Shown: positions 46,501 to 56,507 of the stretch, piece after piece
How positions within the stretch are numbered: position 1 is the stretch's first letter
Layout of the letters: every line of letters starts with the position of its first letter
Assembly (NCBI GenBank): GCA_020466095.1
Contig: CM035806.1
Location: 34,514,060 to 34,578,059 of the forward strand
DNA: 64,000 nt
From: Chlorops oryzae
Lineage: Eukaryota > Arthropoda > Insecta > Diptera > Chloropidae
Reading direction: 5' to 3'
The notes under the pieces: generated by a model
What the model was told of the DNA's origin: nothing
Seen by the model: the letters and a program-made list of their open reading frames with translations, nothing else
The model's database searches: none
Made by a program: the position numbers and the translations under genes

Positions 46501-49500
46501 GCATGTTATCCAGGTTTGACTTGCTTACCCCTTCGCTGCAAGGTAATGCAGAAGGGAGTCGTTATCCCCTATCGCCTAGGACATATAATGTTAAATGTAA
46601 TGCTGGTTTTATATGGGAGGTAATGGATTCTGGAATGGATGTTCATTACCTCAGAATCAATGCGACATCAATGAAGAATGCACTACGTTCGCTGCTGGGA
46701 TATTATTACATTTGATTAAATATGCATTCTCATTCAATTGAAATGAACAATATATTTCACACTCTCCTCAAATACAACCGTACGACGGCCTTAACGATGG
46801 CTCAAAATCCAAATCATCTCAATAAATTCCTCTAACTCACCACGACAATTAACATTGAAAATCGAACTAAAATTCTTCTTCATCCTCTTGCTTTTCCCCT
46901 TTTTTTTTGTAGATATGGACTTTATGACAAAGCCGAATTTCGAGCCACTTTGCAGTTACCAAGAGGAACGCTTTGTCGAAAGCGAAGGCAAGGAATCTAG
47001 TCTGATATTAGAATTCAATTTGGCGCACTCGAGTAAATCGTGCACACGAATTTTGAGCGCTCCGCCCAGCTATGGTTTTATAGTTCGTCTAATATTGCCG
47101 AAAATTCGGCGCGGCGGAAATCGCTATCATGCCGCATCAGTATCGCAAGCATCATCCTCATCCTCATCAACTGGATTATTACCGTCAAAGCTACCATCGT
47201 CATCGGAATTAGCGCCAGAATTATCGGCAACGGTTAATGCGGTGAGAAATAATCAAAAAACGAATATAACGACGACGAATGCAGAATTGAGCGAAATGTC
47301 GACATTCATCGAAAGATTGAATACAACGGCACTGAAGGCGGCCAGCAACGGCCGTACATGTCCATTGACCATAGTAAGTACAAATAAAATAAATTTCAAA
47401 CAAAAAATTCGAAAAAATATATATAAAAATACTTACACAAAATAAAAAAATAATAAAAAACTGGAAAATTACCAAAAAAAAGAAGCTGGAAAAAACGAGA
47501 ATAAAGCTAACTTCAAAAGGCATGAAAGATTCAAATTCTTACTCACTCACTCACTCGCTCGCTCGCTCGCTCACACTCATTCTCCTAAGTAACTTCTGAC
47601 GGCGCGATTTAGGCTTAATTAGTGTTTGGCTAATTTGATTATAGCCAAACTGGTTGGAAACTAACTCTTTTGGTTTGTGTTTTTCTTTTTTGAAACTCTT
47701 TTTTCTTCATTTTCGTTGCTTCTTTTCGCAGCTTTTCGTTCCATTGCGCTCGTTGCTGAATTAGTTTCACACCCATTTGTGCTCATTTGAGTGTTTTTAA
47801 AGCGAAGCTCATAAGTTCGTCGGCGCTCTTGAGTTGTTCAAGCGGAATAGTTAATGCTTTTTGAAGACGGTACGAGCGGCCGGAACGGAATGGAACGAGA
47901 CGGAATGGAACGAAACGAAACGAAACGGAACGGAGTGGGACGGACGCGATGAGATGTTTCAAAATCGTTTTTAGCATAATTAAACCGCGTTGCAACAAGA
48001 GCTCGGATTTCAGTTGTGTTTTTGTTATTATGTGTTTTTTTTTTGTTGGTTCGTATAATGCTTCTTTGGCTTCCTAGAGTTTTCGTTACGCATGCTTGGG
48101 CTCGCATTTTGCGGTAGTTACTGACGCCACAGCTCACAAGCGGCTAAATCGTCTCATTTAAGTTAGTTCAGTTGTCCCGTAATGAAATGAATCATTTGAG
48201 TGGCTCTTCTGCCTTAGTGCTGAAAATTACAGCGTTCGAGTGCATATTCGCAGTTGTGTCGCCTTCAAGAGCCAGCCAAAAAGGGGAGTGTGTTCGCTCC
48301 CGCTCTCTCACCCTCTGTTTCTCTTTCTTATAAGTTTTCAATGGAACTTCATTGTTAGGTTTTATCGCCGAAAAATTATGGCATTTGAAAGGAGCTAACT
48401 CAGTAATTTAATGAGATGAAACACTGTGGCAGGAAGGCGAATTCAACGAAAAAAAAAACAAAAAAATTATTTTATATTTTTTTATATTTTAAAATAGAAG
48501 CTTTGAATATATTCGAAATATTTCGAGTAGAATAAATCATCCTTCATGGATTGTTAATTTTCTGATTAAATATTTTAAAGCTTCAAAACTTTTCACAATG
48601 GCTTATAAATCCGTTTCAATGTTTCTTTATATTTGGACAAGTTTTCCTTGACTTTGTTTGTTCATTCATAAAAATAATGCCTGAATTCCATTAGCACTGG
48701 AGCTTCTGTGCGTGTGAACTCCTGCAAGTGTTCAACATACCCAAATGAATGCAATCAGTTCCAATTAATTGCGCAATTCGGTTGGAGTTAGCTCCATATG
48801 TTTGCATTGACTATATGCTTGCATGAATTCGAGCGCAGTATCCGCTGCACAGTTGAAATTCAGGCATAATATATGTACATACTTAACAGGTTGGCTGATA
48901 AGTCCGGTCTAACAAGAGCGATACAACGATTGAAACGGACTCCAATTTTTTGATACCATTTGGTAGTACTTCGGTTTTGCATCAAAAAAGCTCAGTTTCG
49001 GCGATCACCTCTATATTGCATGTTCAAAATCGTTTTCCTGAGCATCCTTTAGACGGTCTGCGAACAAGAAAAAGGCTGGGCCAATCTAGAAATACGGTGG
49101 GTGGGGAAGCAATTCGAAGCCTAATTCATGAATTTTTGCCATCGTTCTAATGACTTGTGGCACGGATAGCGTTGTCTTGGTGGAACAACACTGTTTTTCT
49201 TCTTCATATGGGCCGTTTTGCGCGATTTCGACCTTCAAAGCTCCAATAACGACATATAATAGTCACTGTTGATGGTTTCTTGTCCCTTCTAAGATAATCG
49301 ATAAAAATTATTCCATGCCATATCCAAAAAACAGAGGCCATTATTTGCAGTGGCACTTTAGAGTTTTCCACGCTTCGAAACGGTTCACCGTCGCTGTCCA
49401 CTCAGCCGTACTGTCGATTGGACTCAGGAGTGTAGTGATAGAGCATTTTCAATGCCATTGTCACATTATCGAACGCAAAAATCGGGTGTATTGCGATTAA

Positions 49501-52500
49501 CAGTTGCAAACACCGCTCAGTAATCATCAAGTGTGTTTTTGGTAACAAATGTGAGCTCGCGCGGCACATTTTGCAACAGAGCTTTTTCATACCAAATATT
49601 GATGAATGATATGACCAACACGTTCCTTTGATATCTTTAGGCCTTGCTATCTCGATCAACTTCATTTATACGAGTCATTCGAAATCATTTGTGAATATTT
49701 CTTGATGTTATCGTCGTAACCACCTCTTCAGGGCGTCCATCTGCGTTACCGTCTCTCAGATGCATCATTTCTACACGCTTGAAAATTTTGCATACCAATC
49801 AATTATTCGTTGATGTTTCCTGGCATGAGTCCGAAACTCATTATCAAGCCAAGTTTTTGCTTGCACTGTATTTTTTCCCTTCAGAAAACAGTATTTTATC
49901 AAACACTGAAATTCCTTTTTTATCCTGATTTGTTCGTTCACAATAACCAAAGTTGCTTCCAAAAGACTCTATCTCACAAACTAATTGAACTTACAGACGT
50001 CAAATTATTGACACGAATCATTTGAAGGTTGCTCACTATATAAAATAATATGCATTTATACTATGCGACGAGCCATCTATGTGTCAGACGAGGAACTATC
50101 AGCCAACCTGATTACTATTATAATGATTCCATAGTATGATAATATTTGGGTACATAGGGCTATATAAACTTATAGCTTAATTGCTTGTTTAAACCAGAAA
50201 ATTACAATGAAAATAAACCGAAATATAAACAGGCTGAATATCTTTTAATAGTAATCCTTTTTAAGAAGCTAGAAATTTTTTTGCGCACTCCAATGTGGTT
50301 CATTATCCTTAATTAATCATTTAAGAAACATTTCAGGCTATATCAACAATAAAATGTTTGTTTACGAACTGGTTTTTTTGACAGATTCAATAACCGATTC
50401 AACTCTATTCCCAAGAATATCTCAATAAAAAATTTCATTCGGAAACTCATTACTTTAGTCGATTCAGTTCTATTTCAGTAACCAATTCATCTCTATTTCA
50501 CTAACCGATTCACTTCTATTTCAGTAATCGATTTATCGTTTTCAGTAACCGATTCACCCTTTTCAACAACCGATTCATCTCTAATTCAGTAACCAATTCA
50601 CCTCTATTTCACTAACCGATTAACATCTATTTTAGTAACCGATTTATCCTTTTCAGTAACCGATTCATCTGTTTTTTAGTAACCAAATCATATTTTTTTC
50701 AATAACCGATTCATCTCTATTTCACTAATCGATTCACCTCTATTTCAGTAACCGATTCACCTTTTGCAACAACCGATTCATCTCTAATTCAGTAACCGAT
50801 TCACCTCTATTTCACTAACCGATTAACCTCTATTTCAGTTACAGATTTATCCTTTTCAGTAACCGATTCATCTGTTTTTTAGTAACCAAATCATATTTTT
50901 TTCAATAACCGATTCATCTCTATTTCTGTAACCGATTCATCTCTATATTCAAGAATATCTTTATTTAAAGTCTTCATTTTATTTTACCTATTCAATAGCA
51001 AAGTCAGATGTCAAAAGTAGGTCAGCGAATAGATTTAACAAATGAGGTAGTTCAGGATAGGATAGCTTGTAGGCGTATATTAAGGTCAGCAAGAGCTAAT
51101 CCCACAGGTGTAGGAGCCTTGGTAGCCCAATAAAATGGGATTGGTTATGCGCACAAGTTCGTGCAATACGAAAATAGCTCCTTAACCCGATAGCGCTTGA
51201 ATTTAAAAAAATGAAATGAATGAATGATGCAGTATAACAACAAGTAAGGGCCTTATAGGCAGAACAATACCCGAGACACATACAAATGAATTGAGCATAT
51301 TTTTTTGTTAAGCAATACCGAAGATCACCATGCCCACTAAGATCACTAAGATCACTAAGATCACTCTATATAAAACAAAATATAAACAAAAAAGATGCTC
51401 TCAAAGATTAAGATCAGTTGGCATGTCCGTCAGCATTTGATGAGCTATGAAGAAGAAATTATAATTAATTGTTAACGAATTGAAAAAACACAAATCATTG
51501 AAATCGGTCACGTAGTGGCAATTCAAAATGATTTAATACGATCTTAAAATACTACTCGCTCAAATGTTTCGTTGCGGTTATTTGTGGTTGCTTACTGTTT
51601 TGTGGTTTTTTGTAAAAATAATTTAAAAAAAAAAATAAAAACATAAGTATATATAAATATTTCTACGTCCAAATACTTTCGAAGCGTGTTGAGCAACGAG
51701 ATTTTTCCATTGATTATTTTTGTTGCTGTTCTTCTTGTTATTATTAATATTGTTGTTGATGTTGTTCTTGTTGTTGTTGTTATCGTTGTTTTTACAACTT
51801 CATCGAAGTGGGTGTGTTCAAATGGAATTGTTAAGGCCGCCGATATTCGCTGTAATGACGCATAAAGTTTTCGCTTAAAGCACAAAAAGCAAAATCAGCC
51901 AAACCACACGAAGGCGCCACAGAAAAACGTGAGCTCAGAAAGAAACTCTCAAAGGAAAGATTAAAAAAAAAGGAATACTTTTAAATTATCACAAATATGT
52001 ATTAATAAATTCAATAAAGAGAACAAAGAGAGAAGATTTTTTCCCCTCTTAAATATCCCCTCCAGCAGCAATTGTCGCCAACTTAACGATCGACACGTGA
52101 GATGGCGGCCCAACCATACCTGCCTATCGATTAAAAATCGCTTATTGCGCTTTTCTTTCAACTCTTTCGATAAGGAAAAGCAAATAAAATATTCAAGAAA
52201 AAACTTGAAATAAATAGAAAAAAAAAACAATTTAAAAAAAGGGCGCGTTTTAGAACGAATTTGCATAAAAGTCAATTTCATTGATTGGTGCTCATATTGA
52301 ATGTTTTATGGATTGAATGAACGGAGCTCTTTTCGAATGGAATCAAAACATGATTTCCATTTAAAATTCGTTGTCAAAATGGCCAATTTGGCTGATGCAA
52401 GAACGCGCTCCCAACAATCTGTCACTCCAAAGAACCAGTTTGATTCGATGGCGTAGTTTTTTCTTTCATTAAATATTCCTTTTTGCTTTTTTTTTTGTTT

Positions 52501-55500
52501 GTGTTTTTTTTTTACATAAATTTTTTATTTAATTGAATTTGATTTGATTTTATTTTTGGCATCGCCTTATTCACGTTTTAGTTTTTATGAAATTGTCTAT
52601 TTTTAAATTTTCAATACATATGTATGTACCTACGCTTTCCGGCCAACGGATGTGGCAGCTCCAAATTGCGCTCCCGCCTCATGTTGTTGAGCTTTTTGAA
52701 TAATTTATATCACGTTTCTCGATGCGAATAATGCTCGGTGATTTGAATTTTATTTCTTTTTCGTCTTCGTCTTCGTTGTTGGTTTTTGTTTTTCGTTTTT
52801 TGTTTCTTGAATTAAGAAAACGCTATCGAAATGGAATTAATTTGTTCCATGTTATTTTTCGTTCTGGAAATTCGAAAGCCATTTATGCAGGTATTTATCA
52901 TAGCATCCAATTCAAATGCGTATGAATGGGGCGCGAAAACATCATTTTTTTGTCGGAGGATAGTCCATGTTTATCAGCCTAGATCCCGCATTCCGCGAAC
53001 AGATATTACATCCCGCGAAACTTCATTTTTATTAAGTATAACTGCCAACCAAAAAATTGCTATCATAATCACCAGGGTTCGGATTTTGTTGCTTTTACAA
53101 ATTAAAAGCATACTTAATGGGGCAAAAATATTTCTTACCAATATTTTGCGAATAAGTTAAGCGAAGTCGAAGCTCAAAACGCTTTTCTTACTTCAAAAAA
53201 ATTCATATTGAAGTTAAAATTCGATTTGAATCGTCATTTTATGTGAGTTGATTAACATTTTTACTCCATAAAGTATGCTTTAAATTTATAAAAGTAACAA
53301 AAAATTATTTGAAAATGTTAATACAATTTTTGCGAGCTAAAGGGAGCTATCGATACGGTAGTTCATGTATGTTTGGGTGGTTGGTTGGTGTGGCTGCCAC
53401 CAAGGGTGACACACTCTCATATTGACAGAAAAGACGACACAGCTAACATTTGCGCCCGAGCTGGGATTTGAGCCCAGATGCTCTCGCATCGTAAGTCCGA
53501 GACTTCATGTATGAAAGCAAAGTGAACATTCGTGCGAGAGTAATTTTTCGTCATACGGTGCAGCTAAGCACCTTATGGCTACAAGCAGATTTCCATACTA
53601 GCTGAATATGTACTTTGTTTGCCAGGAATGGCTGCCTCATACTACGTTTATAAGTACGCAATAAATTCGCCAAAAGATGCTGCTTTTTGCGCAGATTTCG
53701 CTGTTTTTGACGATCCGGCAGCGCTGTTTAGTTTAATCATAGCGAAACCGAAGCATTTCACAAGAACATCCTTCCGCTTTTGCATTAATTGTGTTGATAG
53801 GAGAATAAATACAATATCCGAGTCGGTAATTTTATCGCTTCGCATTAGAAACCCACTTCGTTTTATTTTCAGTCAGCTAGCACGAAAAAGTTGTTTTAAT
53901 CTTGTTGGTGGAGTGTCGGTTAAACGGTGACGTCACTACTCGTGATTAATTTTTGATTGCAATTCGCCACCGTATAAATGAAGAATCAGTTGAGGGCATT
54001 TGTTCGGCGGTGCAATATTTGTGGACGGGAGGAAAAGTCAGCTCAGAGATGGACACATTGAAGACTATTATTTAAGTCAAATGTAATTGGAAGCACTCCT
54101 GCTTAGGGATCTATAATGTTTTGAAAATGGAACCAGAATTTTATATCTGTCGGTTTGGCAGGGCCGTTTCTAGGCTTTTTGGGCCCCTAGGCTGTACCAG
54201 TGGTGCAGGCCCCCCTAAAGTAGCAAAAAAAAAAAAGAAGAAAAATGTCACTGCAATGCAAACATATCGTTTGCGCAGTGAAAAACCAAAAGGCAGAACC
54301 ATTTTGTGGTGCGAGCCCATAGGCTACAGCCTATGTAGCCTATGCCTAAAAACGGCCCTGCCGCTTGGAAATTGATTCTTTCAAATTTCAGATTATCCAA
54401 TTTTTAGCCAAAAAAAAAATACGCACTCTACGTAAGAAGTGAATTTTTTTTATCGCATGCGAGATTTTTTTATTTCGTATTCACGTGTCATTGCTTGTTT
54501 TTCTGATTTCTCAAAAAAGTACCCGGTTTTAATTAAAAATTTTGGATTCCCATGAAGAGCATAATCAGTTCAAGAAAAATTTAAGGCAAAAGGCTAAATT
54601 TTGATAATCGGGATGAAAGAACTCGAAATTAAAATTGCTTTTTTTATGTTTATTTTGTTTTTTTTTTTTTGCTTACAGTTCAGCTCTTTGGATCCGCATA
54701 CGCCGCAATGGCGTGTTGATCCATGCCAGCTGGAAGATACTGCACCCGAAATGGAAGATCCAGTTCGCCTTTTCCACGGACGCATACGGATCGTCTGGGA
54801 TCATAGTGCCCAAACTTTGCATTCGAAATTAATGGTAACGGCACTGGGGAAAGGCGATCAATGTCAAAGCGAGACGAAACATCAATGCTTGAAAATCGGG
54901 TGAGTAAAGTCGTCGTTCGTTTGAGAATATGTATAAATATTTATATACATACTTATATATAATTTGCTCATAGTGACGAGCCCCTATTGTGTATCTCGAA
55001 GCAACTCGTTTGTGATGGAATTCGTCACTGTCCGTACAGCAATGAATATGACAGCGACGAGGATTATGCGATGTGTTGGAAACGACGACGATTCGGCGAG
55101 CCAATGCCGCCAGCGATGGATTCGGATATTTTTGAACATTTCGCTTTGGAAGTGTTCAGAAATTTATTCGCCTTCGATGCACCGACAATGCCCGATTCGG
55201 GTCCAACAAGAGTCCCAGCAACGATTGTCCAAGCAACGCAAACTGTAACGTCTTTAAAGAAAACCCAAGCGAAGACCAACGATGGCAACGGTGACGCTGA
55301 GAGCAGTGCAATGGCCGGAAGGAATGCTCACAATGTAACGGACACACTGCCAAAGAAATCGGAAAACGGTACCGAGTCGGAGGGGACGGTAACACAGCAT
55401 GGACGACGCAATTCAACGCGGTCGGGCTTAAGCTCAGATTTCTCCAAATACGGTCCATGGGGCTACTTGATGCTGGGAATGCTGCTCTGCGGCGGTGCAC

Positions 55501-56507
55501 TGCTGATTTGCGGTCTCTGGGGTATGTGAAAAACATAATCCTTATTCGTGCTTTTTTTCTTTCATCTTCTTTCGTTTTTATATTTTTAAATTGTATGTCG
55601 TTATTTTTTGTTGTTTTTTGTATATTTTATTTTATTTTATTTATTTTTTGCTCATTATTATTTTCAAATTTGAAACGATCCAACATGGTGTCATTTCATC
55701 CCTTAATGGACTCATTTCGTATTCTTGTGTTCTCATTGCATTTTCATGTTTCTCTTGAGACTTTTCATTTTTCTTTCACATCGAATGTTTCAACTATTTT
55801 AAGATCTCATTTCCGTTTCGTTATAATTTGTTTTTTTTTTTTTTCAATTTTCTATTTTCAATTTTTTATATCCCGTTTTTTCGTTTGTCTGTTTCCATTT
55901 CGCATTTGCTTTGTTCCTGTTTCTTTCTATTATTTTTCCTTTCCTATTTCTATCCTGTTTAGCTGGCTGTTGTCGCTTAAGCATTCACATTCAATCCATA
56001 CGTTCACTTTCAGCTTCGGCCTCACAGCATGCTGCGAATAATGAGCGCGAAGCAGCGCTACAAAATGCCGCTGCGGGCTATAATAGCAATTTGGATCATC
56101 AATCTGTTGCCACATCGCCGCCCAACTACGAGGAACTCGATCCACCGCCAGCATACTCTGTTCTATTCCCGAATCAAAAGGCGGGCTCCAGTGTCACCCT
56201 CAGCTCCTTGGCAGCCGCAGCTATGGCTGTGCCAGCCACACCGATTCTCCCAACCACTAATATTACTAATAGCAGTACAAATAGCATCGTGGCAGCCCAA
56301 CAACAACAACAACACACAGCAGCAGTGCCCAACGATGCCAAGTGCAATGATAAGAACCGCATCCCTTTCGGACACGGCCAGTGGCTCAGCACAGACACCG
56401 CGTTCCTAAAAGATTCATTTCGTTTCAGAAAGTTGATAAAGAAAAAAAAAAGAAAAAAAATCCAAAAAAAAGTAACAAAAATAGAAAATAAAACAAGAAA
56501 ATGGTAG
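22115..56507 (+). CDS. Putative single-pass receptor with CUB-like and LDLa regions, five exons, about 652 aa
   Basis: Exons are 22115-22298, 46913-47373, 54679-54899, 54974-55521 and 55963-56507. All junctions are GT-AG and all phases agree. Exon 1 (AAAATG start context) has a basic/acidic n-region of about 34 aa and a hydrophobic segment ending ASAVYS, a signal peptide or anchor. Exons 2-3 form a CUB-like extracellular part split by a Ser/Thr/Asn-rich insert. Exons 3-4 hold one LDLa module (CQSETKHQC...CISKQLVCDG...DSDEDYAMC). A Ser/Thr stalk leads to a transmembrane helix at about 451-471, then CC-R and a tail with PPNY (524-527) and PPAY (533-536), potential Nedd4-type WW ligands. The Lys-rich last 25 residues may be an unusual readthrough. 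The join of exon 1 to exon 2 over 24.6 kb is the weakest step. No ortholog symbol is claimed. Confidence 0.72.
24805..25925. repeat. 1.1-kb polypyrimidine (CT) satellite
   Basis: Almost pure C/T on the + strand. Units shift from CTCTCTCTAA to a regular 12-bp CTCTCTCTCAAA block (about 25630-25812), then a 10-bp CACTCTCTCA block (about 25825-25905). The Arg/Glu-rich minus-strand frame is an artefact. Confidence 0.95.
29160..29655. repeat. Polypurine (GA) tract with GAGAGGGAAA units
   Basis: About 500 bp of A/G with a regular 10-bp GAGAGGGAAA core (about 29375-29580). It is the complement type of the CT tract 3.2 kb upstream. Long frames on both strands are repeat artefacts. Confidence 0.95.
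31527..31904. mobile_element. Tc1/pogo-type MITE
   Basis: CAGTTGAACTTCGATTAAC at the left is mirrored by GTTAATCGAAGTTCAACG at the right, with TA on both sides (31525-31526, 31905-31906). It is 378 bp, AT-rich and non-coding. CAGT ends and a TA duplication suggest a pogo/Tigger-like source. Confidence 0.75.
31917..32330. repeat. Diverged DINE-1-like fragment
   Basis: CGATTTAGACATGTCCCTCT and the following GTCCTTCCGCGCGTCCGTGG resemble the CATGTCY(GTCY)n block of the copies at 39577 and 57305. The rest is too diverged to align by eye. (TA)n precedes it. Confidence 0.45.
33164..33415 (+). other. Small ORF with signal-anchor-like start
   Basis: This 83-aa frame begins MSNFGSQLRIFKFLKTKR and continues with a Val/Phe-rich hydrophobic stretch (about 19-33), like a type II membrane anchor. 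Part of the hydrophobic run comes from a (GTT)n microsatellite, so it may be chance. A possible donor (TTC|GTACGT) lies near the end. I do not recognise a family. Confidence 0.2.
33572..35060. mobile_element. Minisatellite-bearing TIR element, copy 2 (left-truncated)
   Basis: About 400 bp of GATGATGGT repeat (33572-33970) is followed by 1 kb nearly identical to 2715-3765, ending at the same GACGTTATCACGTCAAAA. The left 850 bp and left terminus of copy 1 are absent: sequence left of 33572 is unrelated. Shared minisatellite plus right arm shows the minisatellite is part of the mobile unit. Confidence 0.7.
34540..34616. promoter_or_regulatory. TATCGATA cluster, copy 2
   Basis: Two perfect TATCGATA sites (34546-34553, 34603-34610) plus ATCGA half-sites, in the same arrangement as copy 1 with one site lost by point changes. 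Confidence 0.45.
35678..35807. mobile_element. 130-bp palindromic MITE
   Basis: GGCCTATTCATGAGACCGTG at 35678 is answered by its inverse ending at 35807. The arms are 37 bp with a single mismatch around a loop of about 55 bp. The near-perfect arms suggest a young insertion or selection for the hairpin. The flanking duplication is unclear. Confidence 0.7.
37372..38240. repeat. Old dispersed repeat with CCAGCAAAC ends nearby
   Basis: CCAGCAAAC (37372) and GTTTGCTGG (ending 37559) bound a 188-bp stretch rich in GAGTCC/GAGTTC words. From 37845 the sequence parallels 20505-20960. Whether these are one family is open. Confidence 0.4.
39577..40454 (-). mobile_element. DINE-1-like (helentron-type) element, copy A
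   Basis: On the minus strand it begins CAAGTAAGGGTGTTATA, includes ATACCCGACACAGACA, conserved blocks ending GGTACCTCCAGTACTAGGG (as read on +), a GTCY array at 39711-39738 (CATGTCTGTCTGTCTGTCC), and a terminal CGACACAG-type hairpin. GTCY arrays and a terminal stem-loop are recorded features of DINE-1/HINE elements in flies. Naming is by that analogy. Confidence 0.6.
40612..41463. mobile_element. TTAA-flanked non-autonomous element, copy 2
   Basis: GGGGGGCTGTCTC at the left pairs with GAGACAACGCCC at the right, with TTAA on both sides (40608-40611, 41464-41467). The other inverted arm has the uninterrupted site GAATTAATTC at about 45459-45470, a paralogous empty site with a single TTAA. It shares interior words with 19442-20175. 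No transposase. Confidence 0.75.
40643..40851. mobile_element. TA-flanked MITE nested in the TTAA element
   Basis: TGGGTATTTCCA at 40643 and its inverse TGGAAATACCCA ending 40851 are each bordered by TA. The 209-bp unit has GTCACGTCCG near both ends. A mariner/Tc1-type source is suggested by the TA target. Confidence 0.65.
42119..44111. other. Spacer between the inverted arms
   Basis: About 2 kb of AT-rich DNA with an AAAT microsatellite at 42745-42785. Frames of up to 93 aa (42788-43009, 43634-43915) have no recognised domains. Probably ancestral intron sequence. Confidence 0.4.
44112..45500. repeat. Inverted repeat, right arm (interrupted)
   Basis: This is the inverse of the left arm, interrupted by a 690-bp insertion at 44649-45338. 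The frame at 44599-45072 (157 aa, containing NWHREYVFLKMLSKRQEKR) lies mostly in that insertion and is not recognised. Confidence 0.65.
44649..45338. mobile_element. CCCAGTAGC-ended insertion in the right arm
   Basis: CCCAGTAGCAAA at the left and TTTGCTACTGGG at the right bound a unit absent from the left arm, where sequence runs straight through near 41600. Inside are a hairpin (GTAAGCGGATTGGTAAT and its inverse, 44680-44765) and two to three units of about 50 bp with GTTGGTAAGAGCTGAAT (45135-45225). CTGAATTTCCAATGACAT at about 45229 also occurs near 19380. Confidence 0.6.
45869..46090 (+). mobile_element. SINE copy 4 (tRNA-like)
   Basis: CCGTGGCGCAGCGTATAACG (A-box region) is followed by CGAGTTCGAATCCTG (B box) and ends in GAGCCAACCAACCTC, like the CAACC-type tails of the other copies. 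No cloverleaf acceptor pairing. Confidence 0.55.
46262..46310 (-). repeat. tRNA-like fragment
   Basis: The minus strand reads GGCGGGTTCAAATCCCCGGTT, a strong B box and T arm. Upstream parts are not tRNA-like. Confidence 0.4.
48886..50111 (-). pseudogene. Dead mariner, irritans (Himar1-like) subfamily
   Basis: The left end ACAGGTTGGCTGATAAGTCC and right end CAGCCAACCTG are inverted and match the irritans mariner terminus; TA precedes the left end. On the minus strand, pieces of the transposase appear in order but in shifting frames: CLIKYCFLKGKNT and AKTWLDNEF near 49900, KLIEIA and SERCLQLL-like text near 49500-49660, HYTPESNRQ near 49410, MASVFW..HGIIFIDYL near 49300. Frameshifts and stops make it inactive. 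The length of about 1.23 kb is close to a full element. Confidence 0.85.
50385..50960. repeat. AACCGATTCA minisatellite
   Basis: About 20 units of roughly 22-28 bp of the form AACCGATTCACCTCTATTTC. A higher-order block of about 240 bp appears twice, since the phrase ending CTGTTTTTTAGTAACCAAATC recurs at about 50668 and 50873. Confidence 0.85.
53385..53510 (-). mobile_element. SINE copy 3
   Basis: On the minus strand, a tRNA-like head with B box GGGCTCAAATCCC leads to a tail with GGTGGCAGCCACACCAACCA, matching AGTGGCAGCCACTTCAACC in copy 1. Confidence 0.6.
54159..54360. mobile_element. hAT MITE near exon 3
   Basis: CAGGGCCGTTTCTAGGC at the left and GCCTAAAAACGGCCCTG at the right are inverted. 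The flanking octamers CGGTTTGG and CCGCTTGG agree at 6 of 8 positions, a decayed 8-bp duplication. CAGGG ends fit hAT. The unit is 202 bp and lies about 320 bp before the exon 3 acceptor. Confidence 0.75.
54838..55081 (+). other. Diverged LDLa module across exons 3-4
   Basis: Six cysteines are spaced as in an LDL-receptor class A repeat. The usual calcium-site run CDGxxDCxDxSDE is altered to CDGIRHC followed by PYSNEYDSDED, so one acidic ligand is replaced by His and the acidic cluster is displaced. The 74-bp intron (54900-54973) lies inside the module. Confidence 0.7.

Larger units (their letters stand above)
22299..46912 (+). other. Giant first coding intron (about 24.6 kb)
   Basis: The donor is CAA|GTAAGT and the acceptor is TTTTTTTTGTAG|AT. 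It holds the pyrimidine and purine tracts, MITEs, DINE-1-like copies, the minisatellite element copy 2 and two inverted arms, each listed separately. The stretches 22300-24800, 25930-29160, 29660-31520, 32650-33160, 35060-35670, 35810-37370 and 38330-39570 show no gene I can support. Alternative promoters within it are possible but not shown. Confidence 0.55.
47374..54678 (+). other. Second intron of the CUB/LDLa gene (7.3 kb)
   Basis: The donor ATA|GTAAGT and acceptor TTTTTTGCTTACAG|TTC join in phase 0. Apart from the mariner, minisatellite, SINE and hAT MITE listed separately, it holds short tracts: CTCA/CTCG repeats at 47545-47570 and a GGAACGAAAC-type purine run at 47880-47945. Frames in 50960-53380 have no recognisable products. 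Confidence 0.6.

Noticed and set aside
53970..53992. TATA box plus initiator
   Set aside because: TATAAAT and TCAGTT occur but only about 15 bp apart, too close for a core promoter.
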